A stretch of 64,000 nt of DNA from Annona cherimola (lineage: Eukaryota; Streptophyta; Magnoliopsida; Magnoliales; Annonaceae), in the NCBI GenBank assembly GCA_030490835.1, contig CM059971.1, positions 99,948,095 through 100,012,094 on the forward strand, in the 5' to 3' direction. Shown here one piece after another: positions 1 to 12,862 of the stretch. How positions within the stretch are numbered: the first letter of the stretch is position 1; every line of letters begins with the position of its first letter. The notes beneath the pieces were generated by a model that was not told the DNA's origin, ran no database searches, and saw only the letters and a program-made list of their open reading frames with translations. Both the position numbers and the translations under genes were made by a program.

Positions 1-461
1 GAATATTGTAGGTATAAAAGGAATAACGGCAAAATGTTGTGGGTATAGGTAAATTTACCTTTTTAGGGATTATTATGTATTGCGTTTTCTATCAGGTAAT
101 AGAAAAAAATGTAAAAGTAAGAAAGCGATAAAACAAAACTAATAATTAAGAGCAAATTAATTTGGATAAAATAGTTGAACAAAAAATATTAAAAATGATA
201 TTGAATAAAAAGGAGTGGAAAAATCATTTATATATGTAAATAATATTCTACATAATTATTTTATTTTATTTTTATTATTTCTGCTTCTAAGTGTCTCCCG
301 TTTCCCATCGCTTCACATTTTCAGGGACTACTGAGACCAAACTTTCCACTACAATGCATAGATAGGGTTTGCTAGTTTCACGAATGCATTTCAGACACGT
401 GTCTCCTCTTAGTATGTGTCTCGTTTTTGGAACTCTCACGAGAGCAGCCCATCATAGACAT

Positions 462-710
462 ATCTTGTAATAGATAAAACTTTTTAAATTAAAATTTTTT
501 ATATAAAACTTTTCATTATTTACATTTACATTTACCTTACTTTTTAATTATTTCTACACAATTAACCATACAACTAACCTATTTATTTTAATTTTATTTT
601 CTCTATTCCTTATCATCACTCATATTATACAACATCATTTTCTTCTATTTCAAAATTGTTTACATAAAAAACTTTTTATTCAAAAGTTTTATTACTTACC
701 AAACACACCC
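462..710 (-). mobile_element. Tourist-like MITE copy
   Basis: Ends in ACCAAACACACCC and contains the family blocks ATTTCTACACAATTA, CATACAACTAACCTATTTAT and CTTTTTATTCAAAAGTTTTA. The left end has decayed. It lies in the opposite orientation to the 22.9-kb copy. Confidence 0.7.
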
Positions 711-3639
711 CATCAACTGGATCACTAGCTAGCTTGTCAGTACTATATTGCATGCCCCCGCCTCATCCTTCTAAAGGCACGATTTGGTAATCAAATTTTT
801 ATAATTTTTCTTCTCCAGCATTTTTTATAAATAATTTAAATATCCAATAATTCTATTTTTCTAATATTATTTCTATATTTTAATCATTTTTCTCACGAAC
901 TATTTTATTTACTTTAACTTTACATATAGCATTTCATATCAATTACATAAGTTTTAAGACATTTCTTTTTCTATTTTCCACGTCCCATAACCACACTAAA
1001 ATTTACCAGTGCAAGGTGTGAACAATGAACTGTCTCGCTGCCTTTTATTGCAAGACTAGAAAGTGAAGGAATGTGGATTGAGACAGCATTTAGTGACTGA
1101 ATGCTCAATGTCCCCTTGCCTACACTCATCACCAGCATATATTTGATGGATATCCCTACCACTGCGTCATAGGATCCAAAAACTGTTCTCTTGTGACGGT
1201 CGTTGGACTGTTCTAAGAGGGAATCTCAAAACCAAACGCCTAATTCTTAAAATTTATAATAATAAAAATCGACAATGAAAATATAAATTATAATTTAAAA
1301 TTTTTGGGGAATATATAAATTTATGTTACTTCAAATAATACAAGAGGTCAGATTGGTAAGTAATAGTATTCAATCAATACCCAGTCCATTTTTTGATATA
1401 TACTTGCGAACCTTTGGTTTTATTTTCTTGAACGCATGGGGCATGTCAGTATTGTGACTATTATTGATGCGATTTGCATAGGATAATTGCTTTAAGTTAA
1501 TGAATGAATAAAAATATCTTGCTGCTTATCTATCGAAACGATTTCCACATAAATAATATTCTTGGCAACCCGAAATAGAACGTGGCAATCCCGTAGACAC
1601 TCGACGCCTGGCCATTCGAGATGGGCTAGCTAGCTGCTGACAGCCACATTGTTCTTCTGTTTTCACAGCCACCAGTTTGTTTCAACTGAGAATGTTTTGG
1701 AAAAGTTAACTTTATTTTTTTCTTTATGTACCGCTCCGTTGGTAGGTAACTGATGAAGGATGACTCATGAGACAAGTGTCTTTATCTAATTTCAAATTCT
1801 GGATTTTTTTTTTTTTTATCTTATACACAATTACACATATTCACATTAACCAAGTAGTGATTTATAATAATTAACTTGAAAATAAGACAGACAGAGAGGC
1901 TGCACAATAGATAAAATTAAGAGAGTGTTAATGCTGCTTTGGATTAAACCACTTTCATACTCTTTTTTTTTTTTTATCAGAACCACTTTAATACTTAAAA
2001 CAACAAATAGAAACTTGCCTATTTGATAAATTAGCTAGTATTGTGGTGTAATACAGGCGGTCATTTTTTGAATTTTATTTTTTTATAATTATGTGGGTCT
2101 CACCTATACCTTCATTCCTATGAATTTGTGAAAATTAGAATTCATTAGTATTTATTTTGAAGCCTCTATGTGATTCTATTTGAAAATTAAATTGAAGCCT
2201 TGCACTCAATGACTTCAACGCCTGCATGTTTCGACACCTCTAACTACTTTCTTGCTACCATGATGGTTTACAGTTCTGCGTTGGCTATGAGGATTTATAA
2301 AAAAACATTGACCTCCACAACAGAATCTCAATCAATGTCCTTTGCTTGAGTGCATGAAATTGAAAGCTAGACAAAAAAGGGCACCGTTTAATTTTGTGCA
2401 ATTTGCTCCTCTAATGCCTTTAGCTCACTCCACAATTTTGAGTAGAAGTCATGAAACATCTCTTTGATGGGCTCCATTCCTTCTAAATTTTGTCTTGGCT
2501 TGTGCTCAAACAAACATTATCTTGGATAGTATTCGACCAGATTGGTATCAACTTTTAGAGTACTACTAGAGCCTGTCTTTCAGCGTTGAAAGACTGCTTT
2601 ATAATCCTTTGGTTCTCCATCGAAACTTAGATGGAGTCGACTCTTGAGTTGAAAGCATTCTATTTATCCTCGAAGCCCTATTCCACCCACTCCTTCGAGG
2701 ATGATCTCTAGCCCTTGCATCTCTCTCCACATCCTATATTCCATTGCTCAACATTCTTAACTACATCTACTCTTGTTGCCTCAGAAACTCTCATGGCCTT
2801 CTCGTTGCCTTTTATCTTTGCCGCATTCGTGGCCCAGTTTCTCCTTCCTGTATGAGGCCACATGATATCGGCTTATTAATTTTGAGTTATCTTAATTGTC
2901 AAACTTAGTTGCTCTCCTGAAAACTACTTGTAGAGAGTAAGCCATCAAACCATTACTAACAGAATTGTCCAATTTATAGTTAATCTTGACTCTATAATGA
3001 GATTCGCATAAAGTTTTGCAATTAGGGAGACATACATCGAAGTAGGAAGGACTTATATAAATAGTACTTAACATCTAGATGGGTTCTGCTCTAGTTTCCA
3101 TTAGTGTATTAAGGACAATCCCTATTCTCTCCTTCTAGACAATTCGCTCATACTCGTAAGTTTTTAACTACTACTTGAAACTGTCTAAAAATATTATTAT
3201 ATTTACTTCTTGGTTAGTAAAAACATATTCCCACGTGATTTTTTAAGAATGCCTTAGACCCACTGAGCCTTCTTTTTGCATGTAAAATCTCTCATTTGCT
3301 TTACCTCTGTTAGTGTTGCTTTTCTCATTATTGAGATTTCCTCAACTTAACCTCCATCAGATATCTCAAGATAATTATAATAATTGATTTACATCACATT
3401 AATGCATTAAAATTATATCAGAATTAAAAGCTTATTGGATTATAATACAAAATAACCGACTTTTTTTAATTCATAACCCTATATATAAATACGAACCCTA
3501 TATACATTTTAATTTTCTCGGTTGATTAGTTATTTATTCTTGCACCATTTCCTCTCCACTTATAAAATGAGATAAGATGTCAACTCATCATGTGGAGAGA
3601 GTAGTTTAATTAGATCATTAATATTTGGGATGTTATCTA

Positions 3640-3975
3640 GTACACCCAGGTGTAAAAATTAATTTTTTATTTTAGAATTTTGTATACAATTGTTAATCTA
3701 AATGTATTTAACATGTTTATTAAGTTTTACCATTTTTAAAAATTTATAGATATTTTTGAAATTTTTTAAATTAGTGGCATTTTCATAATTTTGAATTATG
3801 AAAAGCCATTGATTTTAAAAACTTTAAAAAATATCTACAAATCTCCAAAAATAATAAAACTTAATACAAATATTAAATACATTTTAATTAACAGTTGTAT
3901 AAAAAATTCAAAAATAAGTTTTTGCACCCGGATGCACTCAATGAAACTTAGTGCATCTGGGACATCGAATCAAAT
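3640..3975. mobile_element. Foldback element
   Basis: Left arm: CACCCAGGTGTAAAAATTAA, AAATGTATTTAACATG, TTAAGTTTTACCATTTTT. Right arm: inverse (AATAATAAAACTTAATA, AAATACATTTTAATTAAC, TTTTTGCACCCGGATGCAC). Centre near 3780. The short reading frame inside is not a gene. Confidence 0.7.
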
Positions 3976-4371
3976 TCTTTAATATTTAGCACATCCTAAT
4001 CCCAAATACTAGAAACTTAATTCCTGCCAACAACTAACTAACAAAAGCATATAGATAAAAGAAAAGCACTAGGGGTTCACTGTAGGCACATACATAAGAG
4101 TTCTAATTTTATGGAACCAGTTTCATGAGTTTGAATTTTTAAAATTTCTTAGTTTGGAGCTCACCTTTAATCATGAATCCAAATTCGTTTTGCCCATTAT
4201 ATTTAAAATTAGTTGTTACTATAGAAACCAAGTTTTATCCAATCAACCGTGTGCATGACCCATTTTAATAAAGTGTAAAATTAATGTAATAAAATTGTTT
4301 AATTTGTACATTAATTTTGATAATATTAATTCAACATCTAAACCATCTAAAAGAGTCATCCTATATAGATG

Positions 4372-4437
4372 AATAATCTAAGTAACATCTAAGAATTAAT
4401 CTAGAATAATCTAAGTAACATCTAAGAATTAATCTAA
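4372..4437. repeat. Perfect 33-bp tandem duplication (nearly complete)
   Basis: Two adjacent copies of a unit beginning AATAATCTAAGTAACATC, at 4372-4404 and 4405-4437. They are identical except possibly the last base. Intergenic. Confidence 0.85.
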
Positions 4438-4924
4438 GGGTTTTTCTATTAATCGACTCATGATTATATAGATTTCTTATGTACAACCTACCCTAAACTC
4501 TGGAGTGATCCGATTTTTTTATACTACGATAAAGCAAATAATGTTAACCAATATCACTGATCGAATTTCCATTTTATCATTCTGCCGCAATGGGAAAGGT
4601 TTCATAAATTTAAATTCATCGGGACCCACATCTAACGCCATGACATTCAAAAAAGTTGAAATGAGTTAATTCCAATGAAGAATTGAAGAGGCACTGGGAA
4701 AAGACAATAGCAGGTAGACTTTCATAAATAAAGATACATAGGGACCCGGGAAAATATATAACTAGCAAGCCAGCCCATTACAACATTGACCAATCATGGT
4801 GGGCAGATATATGGTGTTGAGCGTGCACCATCCCCCAAAAGAATTGGAGCTAGCAACGTGATTTTGGTTTCTTTGAAGCCGACTGCTACCAACGGGCCTA
4901 CACATCAATCTGATATCAAATAAC

Positions 4925-4935
4925 AGAAGGGAAAG
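4925..4935. repeat. Target-site duplication, left copy (SINE)
   Basis: AGAAGGGAAAG, identical to 5252-5262 on the other side of the SINE. Confidence 0.9.
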
Positions 4936-5251
4936 TTTTTTTTTTTATGGTTATATTTATATACATCTCAACATATATTATATTGTAGTTCTGAGATATT
5001 CTTACAAATACGGAGATACATAACTCCTTCAAAGAAATCTGGAGGCACAGTTCCACTAAAGAATTAGGAAGACACAACTTCCACCCAGCCAAAAGGAGAC
5101 AACAGCTTCCACTCCATCCCAAAGGGAGACCACAGCTCCCACACCATTTTTTTTCGGGCCAAAATCCCAACGTGGGATTCAAACCCACGACCGCAGCTCC
5201 GCAGAAGCCTTATTACGGCTGCGGTTACCAACCGAGCACGCCTCGGTTGGT
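4936..5251 (-). mobile_element. tRNA-derived SINE with perfect 11-bp target duplication
   Basis: Read on the - strand, it starts with a tRNA-like head: degenerate box A around GTGCTCGGTTGG and box B GGTTTGAATCC inside GTGGGTTTGAATCCCAC. It then has a body of imperfect repeats of about 30 bp (GGGAGCTGTGGTCTCCC, then GGAAGCTGTTGTCTCC, then GGAAGTTGTGTCTTCC) and ends in an A-rich tail (CCATAAAAAAAAAA). AGAAGGGAAAG flanks both sides exactly (4925-4935 and 5252-5262). Box B has one change from consensus. Confidence 0.9.
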
Positions 5252-5262
5252 AGAAGGGAAAG
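5252..5262. repeat. Target-site duplication, right copy (SINE)
   Basis: AGAAGGGAAAG, identical to 4925-4935. Confidence 0.9.
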
Positions 5263-5599
5263 ATTTTAGTGACAAAGCCAAGGGAATAAAGGGACAAAAA
5301 TGAAAAGAGTCTCCATGATATGACGGTCCATTTAATTCCATGAAAACCCAGATAATACAGCTTAATTCATTCACGGCCCAACGTCAATATGCATGCAGCT
5401 GGCGCCCAAAAGCCTTTTTGTTCTCGTTAAATAATCATACATAAAAACTAATTTATTGACAGCAGAGTGAATAAAATAAAATAATTCAACTTTTTGTACC
5501 ATTGCAGAGCTAAGGAATACTCTGCAATGGAGCTAGGACTACGTTGACGGCTTTGTGGAATCAAACATGCTGCAGACAGGGGAATTGCTTAGCTAACTC

Positions 5600-6230
5600 A
5601 CCAGGTAGATGGATCAAACCCACGTATGAACTCCTTAAACTCAATGTGGATGCAGAAAATAACTTGGTGACTCAGATGATAGAGTTTGGGGCAATATGAG
5701 GAATGGCAGGGGCGAAGTGATAGCAATTAGAAACTAGAGGAAGAGAGGCATCCTGAACCCATTGGAACAAGAAGCAATTGTTGTTCTTCTTGGAATGAAA
5801 CGACTGCAAGAGTTAAAGGTGAAAAAAGCTGTCGTGGAATATGATTCAATGGTGATTATCAATTGGCTGAAAAATGGAACAAAGATTAAATCTTAGTGCG
5901 GAAGTTGGATTGATAAAATTAGAAGATTGGGCAGTAACTTTGAATGCTTGGAATTCAGTCATGTGTTTAGGAGTGGGAATTAGGTGGCACACCATGTAGC
6001 AAAATGGGAGATTAATAAAATGGGGAACAAATGGTATAGGTGTTTCCAGTCAATGATATCTAATGATTTGGCGTGGATGAATGATGTTTCTAGAGTGGTT
6101 CTGCCTCCTTTCTCTTCTAGTTGTAAGTAGTTTTTGATGGAGAGAAAGGAGTTGTGGGAATCATCCTTGTGGTTCTGGAAAGCAATGGAATTACTGGGGA
6201 AAAACAAAAACAAAAACAAAAACAAAAAAG
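5600..6230 (+). pseudogene. Decayed LINE RNase H domain with (CAAAAA)n tail
   Basis: Conceptual + strand translation from about 5609 gives WIKPTYELLKLNVDAENN, then EQEAIVVLLGMKRLQELK, VVEYDSMVIINWLKNGT, and FSHVFRSGN followed by VAHHVAKWEI. This order (KLNVD, EA..LG, E.DS..V..WL, HV.R.GN..AH..AK) is that of the plant RNase H domain at the 3' end of LINE polyproteins. Several in-frame stops (for example before CGSWIDKI and after RSGN) show it is dead. The fragment ends in about five CAAAAA units (6199-6228), the kind of simple tail left by target-primed reverse transcription. Confidence 0.75.
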
Positions 6231-7469
6231 ACGTTAGTGCTTAAGTTATCACCTATTAGAGACATGCAATTGCTTCCCATTATTTTCACCACTGGCTGGG
6301 ATGCGTATTCGCAGGGCTAAGACAGTCAACGACCTCTAGTAACATTTCTGCACGTGGATACCCAATCACTGCTGTCGATTGTGGCCCACCGACTCGATTC
6401 AATGGCAAACGATCATCGTCTCCTCAATGTTTTCACATATAACTAATCCAGCCGTCCATGTGGATGGCATTACCTGGCGTGAAGAGGGCCGCATGTACAC
6501 ATCAGTAATGGCGTCAGCAGCCATGATGCGTGAAAGTAGATTCAAAGTATCTTTATTTAACTTTGAGGAATCTTACATTAAAATAATAGCACCTCGAGAG
6601 GCTGGTATTCCAAGGCATTCTCAGTTCCTTGGACCAAGCATCGTATCTTTCTTATAAACATTCAGCAATGACTTTTTCCTCTCTCTTTTTGATTTTTCAA
6701 TAAATAAATAAAGCTGGCAGGCGTGGCACCGTGGCATGCATCATTTACTCATAGAAACCATGCATGCCCATTGGTGCTGCTTGGTGGTTCTGCATGCACT
6801 GGAAAGAGAAATAGCCAGTCACCAAGCCTTCCAAATTCCATCCTCTCATCCCATCTCGCAAGTCGCCACATGGGTGCGGCACTAGCTTCCAAGCCCCTGC
6901 CCGTCACGAGAAAATATGGCTACAAAATTTCTACATTTCACGTAACAACAAGAATGTTGTTAGTATTACTTTTTAGTCTAACCGCTCTTATTTAGTAGTT
7001 TAAACATGCCTACAATCACTAAAACCAATTTGATTTTCCCATGCACTATAGCATTTGCTCCCTCACCTACATTTTTTGGCAACCAAAATGTTGGTACTTT
7101 ATGTTCTTAGTAGTGTAAAAGTGAAAATAATTTAAAAATTTTCATTGATAAAATATTTAAGTGCCTGTTGGAGAGCATACAGTAGAATTATATTTGTATT
7201 TGGAGATTGAAAAAGAAATGGTTATTATATAGTTTTAAAAAAGAGATTTATTCAAAAATAGAAAAATTAGTATTAGAATTGAGAAAAATGAAATTACTAT
7301 GTAATGAGAAATGAAATTTTGTATAAGGTATGAGAAAAGTAATATTAAAAATAAAAGGATCCAAATTTCATCAAATTTAGATGAACTAGCTGTAAAAAGA
7401 TCTGTTTTATTGTAGGCCAATTTATTTCTCAATTATTATATTGATATTTCAATTATTTTTACAAAAAAA

Positions 7470-7920
7470 ATTCTCACACTCACAATATTTGTCCCTAATT
7501 CCTATAATCCTATTATACTTATAATGTTTTAAAAAAATTTCTTATATCCATAATATTTTACCATAAATTTTTATTATACATACACGGTCAAAACAATTGT
7601 TGATTATCCTACTGAAATGACAATTTGACTCATTCAAATTTTTGCTAATTGAAATGATTTAACTCTAATATGATATTTGAATCACTTTGTGTCATAAATC
7701 AATAGTTTACCAACGTTAATTGAGTTATATTATGGTTGAATCGTTTCAATTAAGAAATTAGGTAATACTAAAATTATCTTTTCAATGGATTGTTAATGGT
7801 TATTTTGGTTGCACGAGTGTGATAGAGATTTAGTGTAGAATGTTATGCATATAAAAAAAATTAAAATATTGTGGGTATAATAAAAATTATGGGAAAATAT
7901 TATGAGTATATCAGCAATTT
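7470..7920. repeat. AT-rich inverted repeat, possible MITE
   Basis: CATAATATTTTACCATAA followed by TTTTTATTATAC on the left is mirrored by GTATAATAAAAATTATGGG followed by AAAATATTATG on the right. The first 60 bases of the window resemble the same ends. No TSD identified. Confidence 0.45.
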
Positions 7921-8107
7921 TTCTTTTTTATATCTTTTCATATAATTGTCATATCTATTCTAATTTTATTCTTTTTTTTACTTAGAATTATTACACCTAA
8001 TGTATCACACCATTATCTCATTTTAAATTTTTTATTATAATATGTTAGAGTCTGATTATATATATCATAATGTATTTTAAGCTAAAATATATTATCTATT
8101 TATTCTT

Positions 8108-8400
8108 ATAATTAGTTATATATTTTTATTTTTCTTGATAAACATGTTTTACTAAGTGTATTTAATTCGTATGTTAAGTTTTGTCGTTTTACAATATTTT
8201 TACATTTTTTTTACTTTTAAAAAATAATCCATTTCAAGGGCAGTCAAGTCATTTTTCACCCCATAAAAAATTCATTTTTAAAAAATCGAAAACAAATATG
8301 TATAGTATTATAAAATGGTAAAATTTGATATATAAATAAAATATACTTAGGAAAACATATTTATGAAGAAAAATTAAAATATATAACTAGTTATAAAAAT
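8108..8400. mobile_element. Foldback element
   Basis: TTTTTATTTTTCTTGATAAA and AAACATGTTTTACTAAGTG on the left are inverted as ACTTAGGAAAACATATTTAT and GAAGAAAAATTAAAATATA on the right. About 290 bp, AT-rich. Confidence 0.6.
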
Positions 8401-8463
8401 AAATGAATTATATATTTTTGCCTAAAATCCATCGCGTTGTGTATAATCGCTCCTAATAGGTTT

Positions 8464-8535
8464 AACAGCCGTTTCTTTATCCTTGCCAAACGATTCCGGA
8501 ACAGCCGTTTCTTTATCGTTGCCAAAAGATTCCGG
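8464..8535. repeat. 36-bp tandem duplication
   Basis: Two copies of AACAGCCGTTTCTTTATC-type units, at 8464-8499 and 8500-8535, differing at two positions. Confidence 0.8.
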
Positions 8536-10243
8536 AAGGTATGTATTAATTAATCTTCTGAGCAATTTTCCAGTTTCGTCCGCAGTCACCAGCCAAGGCG
8601 GTAACCGGTGTATTCCAGCTGTCCAGCATTAGCGTGATATGTCGGACACTCAGACATAGAGCGGACGATCGCGGGATCTCACCAGCGTGGGAGAGAGCGA
8701 TGGGCAGTAAAATATTCAGTGGCTGTGAGCAAGGAATTCGGAGGGCGAAAAACAGCTGTAGTAGGACTTTTCAGAAGCTGAAAGGGAGGTAAAAACGGGT
8801 GGCGGACTGGGAACGGCTTGAATGGTAGCAAGTTACAACACGGACTCACGGTGGGAAACTTTTTTGGGGTTTTTGTTTTTAAAAAATAAACCTTCTAATA
8901 AATTTAAATAGAATTTTTATCATTCATAGAAAAAATGAAAAATCATAAAAATAGAATATGTTAATTAATAAAATATAATTAAAGAATTTCAACGGCTGAA
9001 ATTTGAAATTCTTTAGATTATAAGTAAAATATATAATATGATTTATGTAATTTGAAAAGTTATATATGTGTATTTTAACGGGGTAAGTTCAAAAAATATT
9101 TCTAAGTAGTTAAAATTATTTCATGCCGTTATATGTATTGTTTTTTAAATAATTTTTTACTTATTTAAGATCATTTTAATATCTGACTTGTATGATTTGT
9201 ACTACGAACTATTAAAATTATATTTCGAATTTAATGAACGGTTTAATTTTTCTAGAATAATAAAAAATATAATTTTTGATCGGGTTCTTGCCGAGTTCCG
9301 AGTGGCAAGCGAGGGTGTGGCCCGCATCCGGGGGCGGTATTTGGCAGCCAGCCAGACGGGGTGGACTGTGGCAGTGTGGCTCGCCGTGTGTGGGAAGAGA
9401 ATATTGGCCTTTGGTGCTGCGTTGAGCCACCTTGGGAGCCGGGCTGTGCTTGTACCTTCCCGTAACTGCTGCTGGCCATTGGAATGCTCCATCCGCCACT
9501 TCTCACCCCTGCTGGACCTTTCTCTCCCCCACCCCTCCCCCACTACCAGCTCATTTACTGCACTTCTCCTCTAGCGCGACGCAGCTTCCATCAAGTTCAG
9601 CAGCCTCCTGCTGTGTAATCCAATGATCAGGACCATCCATGTTGTGGATTATGCATTCTACAAGAACCCTGTCAAAGAAATTGATAAGAATAAATGGATT
9701 AATCGATCACTATGCGTAGATGAATTAAGAACTGTAAAAGACAAGGCATAAAGTGATAGACATGAACGAGGAATTACTAAATGAGGCCCGGACAAGCTGA
9801 GGGATTCGCTGATGTGCAGGCAAAAGGTAGCTCATCTTTTGCAACCACAATCCAAGGAACTAATCACCTTTTAATCGCTTGATTAATTTACAATGACGTC
9901 TCCTCTTGTGAGTGGTTGGCACTAGATGGCAAACATATGACACCTTTGAAATATCGTTTGGACCAATTCGGCCATTTGGCAACGTTAGGTGGGCTACGTG
10001 GTCCCTATATGCTGTGCTCGATTTGCAATGGCTGAATAAACGGATAGATTGGTTCCTCAAAATGTCAACGGCCGAGATTTCGGATCCGCATGCCCATGGA
10101 AATCGAAGCGAGGACATTGATAAAAGACGTATCATAGGTTGCGATTCAACATCTACTTGTCACACTTGTGGGCCGTGCAAACTCGACCATGTATGGTGGC
10201 CGCTTGGTGGTGGTGTGGCTGATGAGAATATTCGACTACCATT

Positions 10244-10265
10244 CCCCCCCCCCCCCCCCCCCCCC
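10244..10265. repeat. Poly-C tract
   Basis: 22 consecutive C residues. The length is unreliable in any assembly, and reading frames crossing it are not credible. Confidence 0.9.
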
Positions 10266-11929
10266 TCCAGATACAGGAACCCAAACCACTTAACTCCTGA
10301 GAACAAAATACGAAGGACGGAGGGAAAGGAGGGAAACCCGCACAAAAAACCAAAATGAATTACAGCTTGTCTGTACTCAAGGGACTAGCTATGCAATTTA
10401 GAGCTTGGTTCTCCCAAACAAATCCATCATTAGCAGATTCAGCTCTCCATTTTGCCATATTATGGGCAACCACAATGAACTGACTTCAGTGTTATTTTGT
10501 AACCAAGAGACAGCTACTAAATAATTAACTTCAACACTTAAACATGACAAACAAAAGAATTAAATGCCTTGTTCCTTACTACAATACTAAAAAAAATCTT
10601 AAGTTAATGTAACTTAATGATATAAGGATTATGTCAATCATAAAGGGAAGAAAGTTAAAATTGATAGGCAAATAATAAATAAAAATAACTACAAAAATTC
10701 ATAATATGAAATTAAATTTGGAAAATTGAATTTTTCCGAGTTCAACTAATCCCATTAAACTAGTCCTACCTATATGGTAATTTTTGGTACCATGATATTT
10801 TAATGTCATGCTGCATTAAGGAATATCGTAAAGTTTTCACCTTCAAGCAAAAGGTGGGGCCACACTCTTGGGATAATATAATGTAACCTTATTACATAGT
10901 TGTCTGTTGCACATTTTTTGAGGTCTTCTTGACATGTAAAATTGAAAACCTTTTGTAATAGGAAAAATTAACAACAATGAAAACACAAGTTAATTTAGGT
11001 GGTGAAGAAATCCAATGATAATTATCAAAATCTCAAAATCACAAGAAGAATAAGATTTTACTAAGATGAGAAGATGAATATAACTAAATTTTATTTTAAA
11101 AGTACAGTAGCCCAATACAAAAAATTGCACACTCACTTTTTTCTCTTGAATTTCCTTTTCGAACTTCACTTTTTTACAATTGTTATGACTCTTTTCACCC
11201 CTTTAACAAGACATGCCATGAGCGATATTGTTTAAGATCGTAAACGAGAATCTCAACTAAAATAAGCTTATATGATAAAGGCAAAATAAGGTAAAGAACT
11301 ATTTTGCCACGTAAAAACTAATCTAATTATTTTTTGCACTAATCAAGAACCCATTAGTATTATATATAACATTTAAAGAAAATATAATATTAGAACTAAG
11401 TCACTCAATCTTTATTATCGCTTGAATGCCCTTGGCAAATGACATGAGTATACGTAAAGTAGTGTAGGCAAGAGAATCAAAGTTTAAATATTAAGTCAAG
11501 TCAATGTTATTGTTACCCTCTCCCTAAAATATACTTTCATCAAGTGCATTATTCAAAGATATCATCCTAAAGTGCACCTTTGTTAAGTATTTTGTCATTC
11601 ATAGTGTTTAACACATTTTGTCATTCATAGTGTTTTACACCATTAAGGGGTGTTGTATAATGTATTTTTTGTGGGATTGTTGGATAAGGCGAAAAATAGA
11701 AAATAAAATATTTTGATATTTGTGTATTTGATAAAAAATGACACAGATAAAGTTAGAACAAATAGAGTTTGTGGAAGATAATAATAAAGAAAAATAATTA
11801 AAATGCAGAAGTAAAATTGAAAAAATAAAATTATCAAATAATTAATTAATTAATAAAAAAATAAGAAGAATGGGACATTTCCAACCACCTCCACCCCTGT
11901 TCACTTCCGTATCTTGCCAAACCAAACAC

Positions 11930-11955
11930 GCACGCGCGCGCGCGCGCGCGCACAC
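11930..11955. repeat. (CG)n microsatellite
   Basis: A run of CACGCGCGCGCGCGCGCG ending in CACACA, about 900 bp upstream of nitrate reductase. Such alternating purine-pyrimidine DNA is Z-DNA-prone. Confidence 0.85.
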
Positions 11956-12726
11956 AAGGCCTTACTCTGACGGGCAGCTGCTGGTTGTCCTGGTCCACCG
12001 GCACGACAAAATGTATTGGAAACTAAAAAATGCGGAAGAGTGCGTACATATTCCTACATGGGAGTCGGACTGGGAACCGGAAGCTAAACCGACGGCGAGT
12101 TAGCAGGAATTCAGGATGTAATTTCATTTATTGCGCAGGGTAATTGCAGTAGGTTGTGTGTGCTGTTGCTTAGCCACATAATTTCTAAAGCAGACACTCC
12201 GAGAACCTGTCTCATTCTAAATGCCACGTCGGGTTATTAATGTATCATTTGGACGCGGATGTTAAAATAGTGCTGCTACCTGTCCGCCGATGTGTCATCT
12301 ATCCTCACATTTAAAGGCAGAAATCACCTATAATTTAACATAACTAAGAACGACTTAAGAAGGATTGAACTACAAAGCTGGCTAATAATGCTACTCGAGA
12401 AAATCTTTCCGTTCAGATATTCATACCCACTTGACACGCGAATATTGAACGGCCTCGATGAATCAGTCAATGTTGTCAACTGAGCCAACGAAATTAGGGA
12501 TGGGGAGCATTTTTCCCTTGGCTGGACGATGGTGAGTTCGGGTTCGAAAGTCGAATGGCCGTAGATATTTTTATGAAAGAGCCTGCCTGGGTAAGACCTC
12601 AGGCGCGAACCACTCCCACCGATTGGAGCCCAAGCGGCGCACTCGGGCTACCTTGCACATCAGCATCACCGGGAGGGGCCCGCAGCTCCCCCCTTCCTCC
12701 ACGTTTCTTCCCCACAAGCCCTTGCC

Positions 12727-12733
12727 TATATAA
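12727..12733 (+). promoter_or_regulatory. TATA box of the nitrate reductase gene
   Basis: TATATAA lies 130 bp before the nitrate reductase ATG. It predicts a start site near 12760 and a 5' leader of about 100 nt. It is the only good TATA motif in the GC-rich stretch just upstream of the gene. No experimental start site is available. Confidence 0.65.
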
Positions 12734-12862
12734 CTAGCATCGCGCTCTGCTTGACTTTCGCCAGTAGCCACCAGGGCAAACGAGGCGGGCTGGAGTAAAC
12801 AACTCTCCGCAAAAGCAACTAAGAAGAAAAAAATAGAGAGAAATCTTCTCTTTCCCTTACAC

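Larger units (their letters stand above)
1..4920. other. AT-rich intergenic DNA
   Basis: Apart from the MITE at 462-710, the foldback at 3640-3975 and the 33-bp duplication, nothing is supported. A less AT-rich stretch at 2200-3350 was read in all frames. It has stops throughout and no recognisable domain. Confidence 0.6.
8540..12540. other. Intergenic DNA upstream of nitrate reductase
   Basis: Contains a GC-rich island (about 9280-9600) and a mixed block (9890-10350, ending in poly-C). Both have overlapping open frames on both strands, as expected from composition alone. The rest is AT-rich. No gene, RNA or clear transposon end was found. Confidence 0.5.

Noticed and set aside
5160..5250. 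A genuine tRNA gene on the - strand
   Set aside because: Box B is good, but box A is degenerate, no cloverleaf closes, and the sequence continues into a SINE body with A tail and TSDs.
9188..9626. Protein-coding gene in the GC-rich block
   Set aside because: Open on several frames of both strands with no domain, start context or splice logic. The pattern follows base composition.
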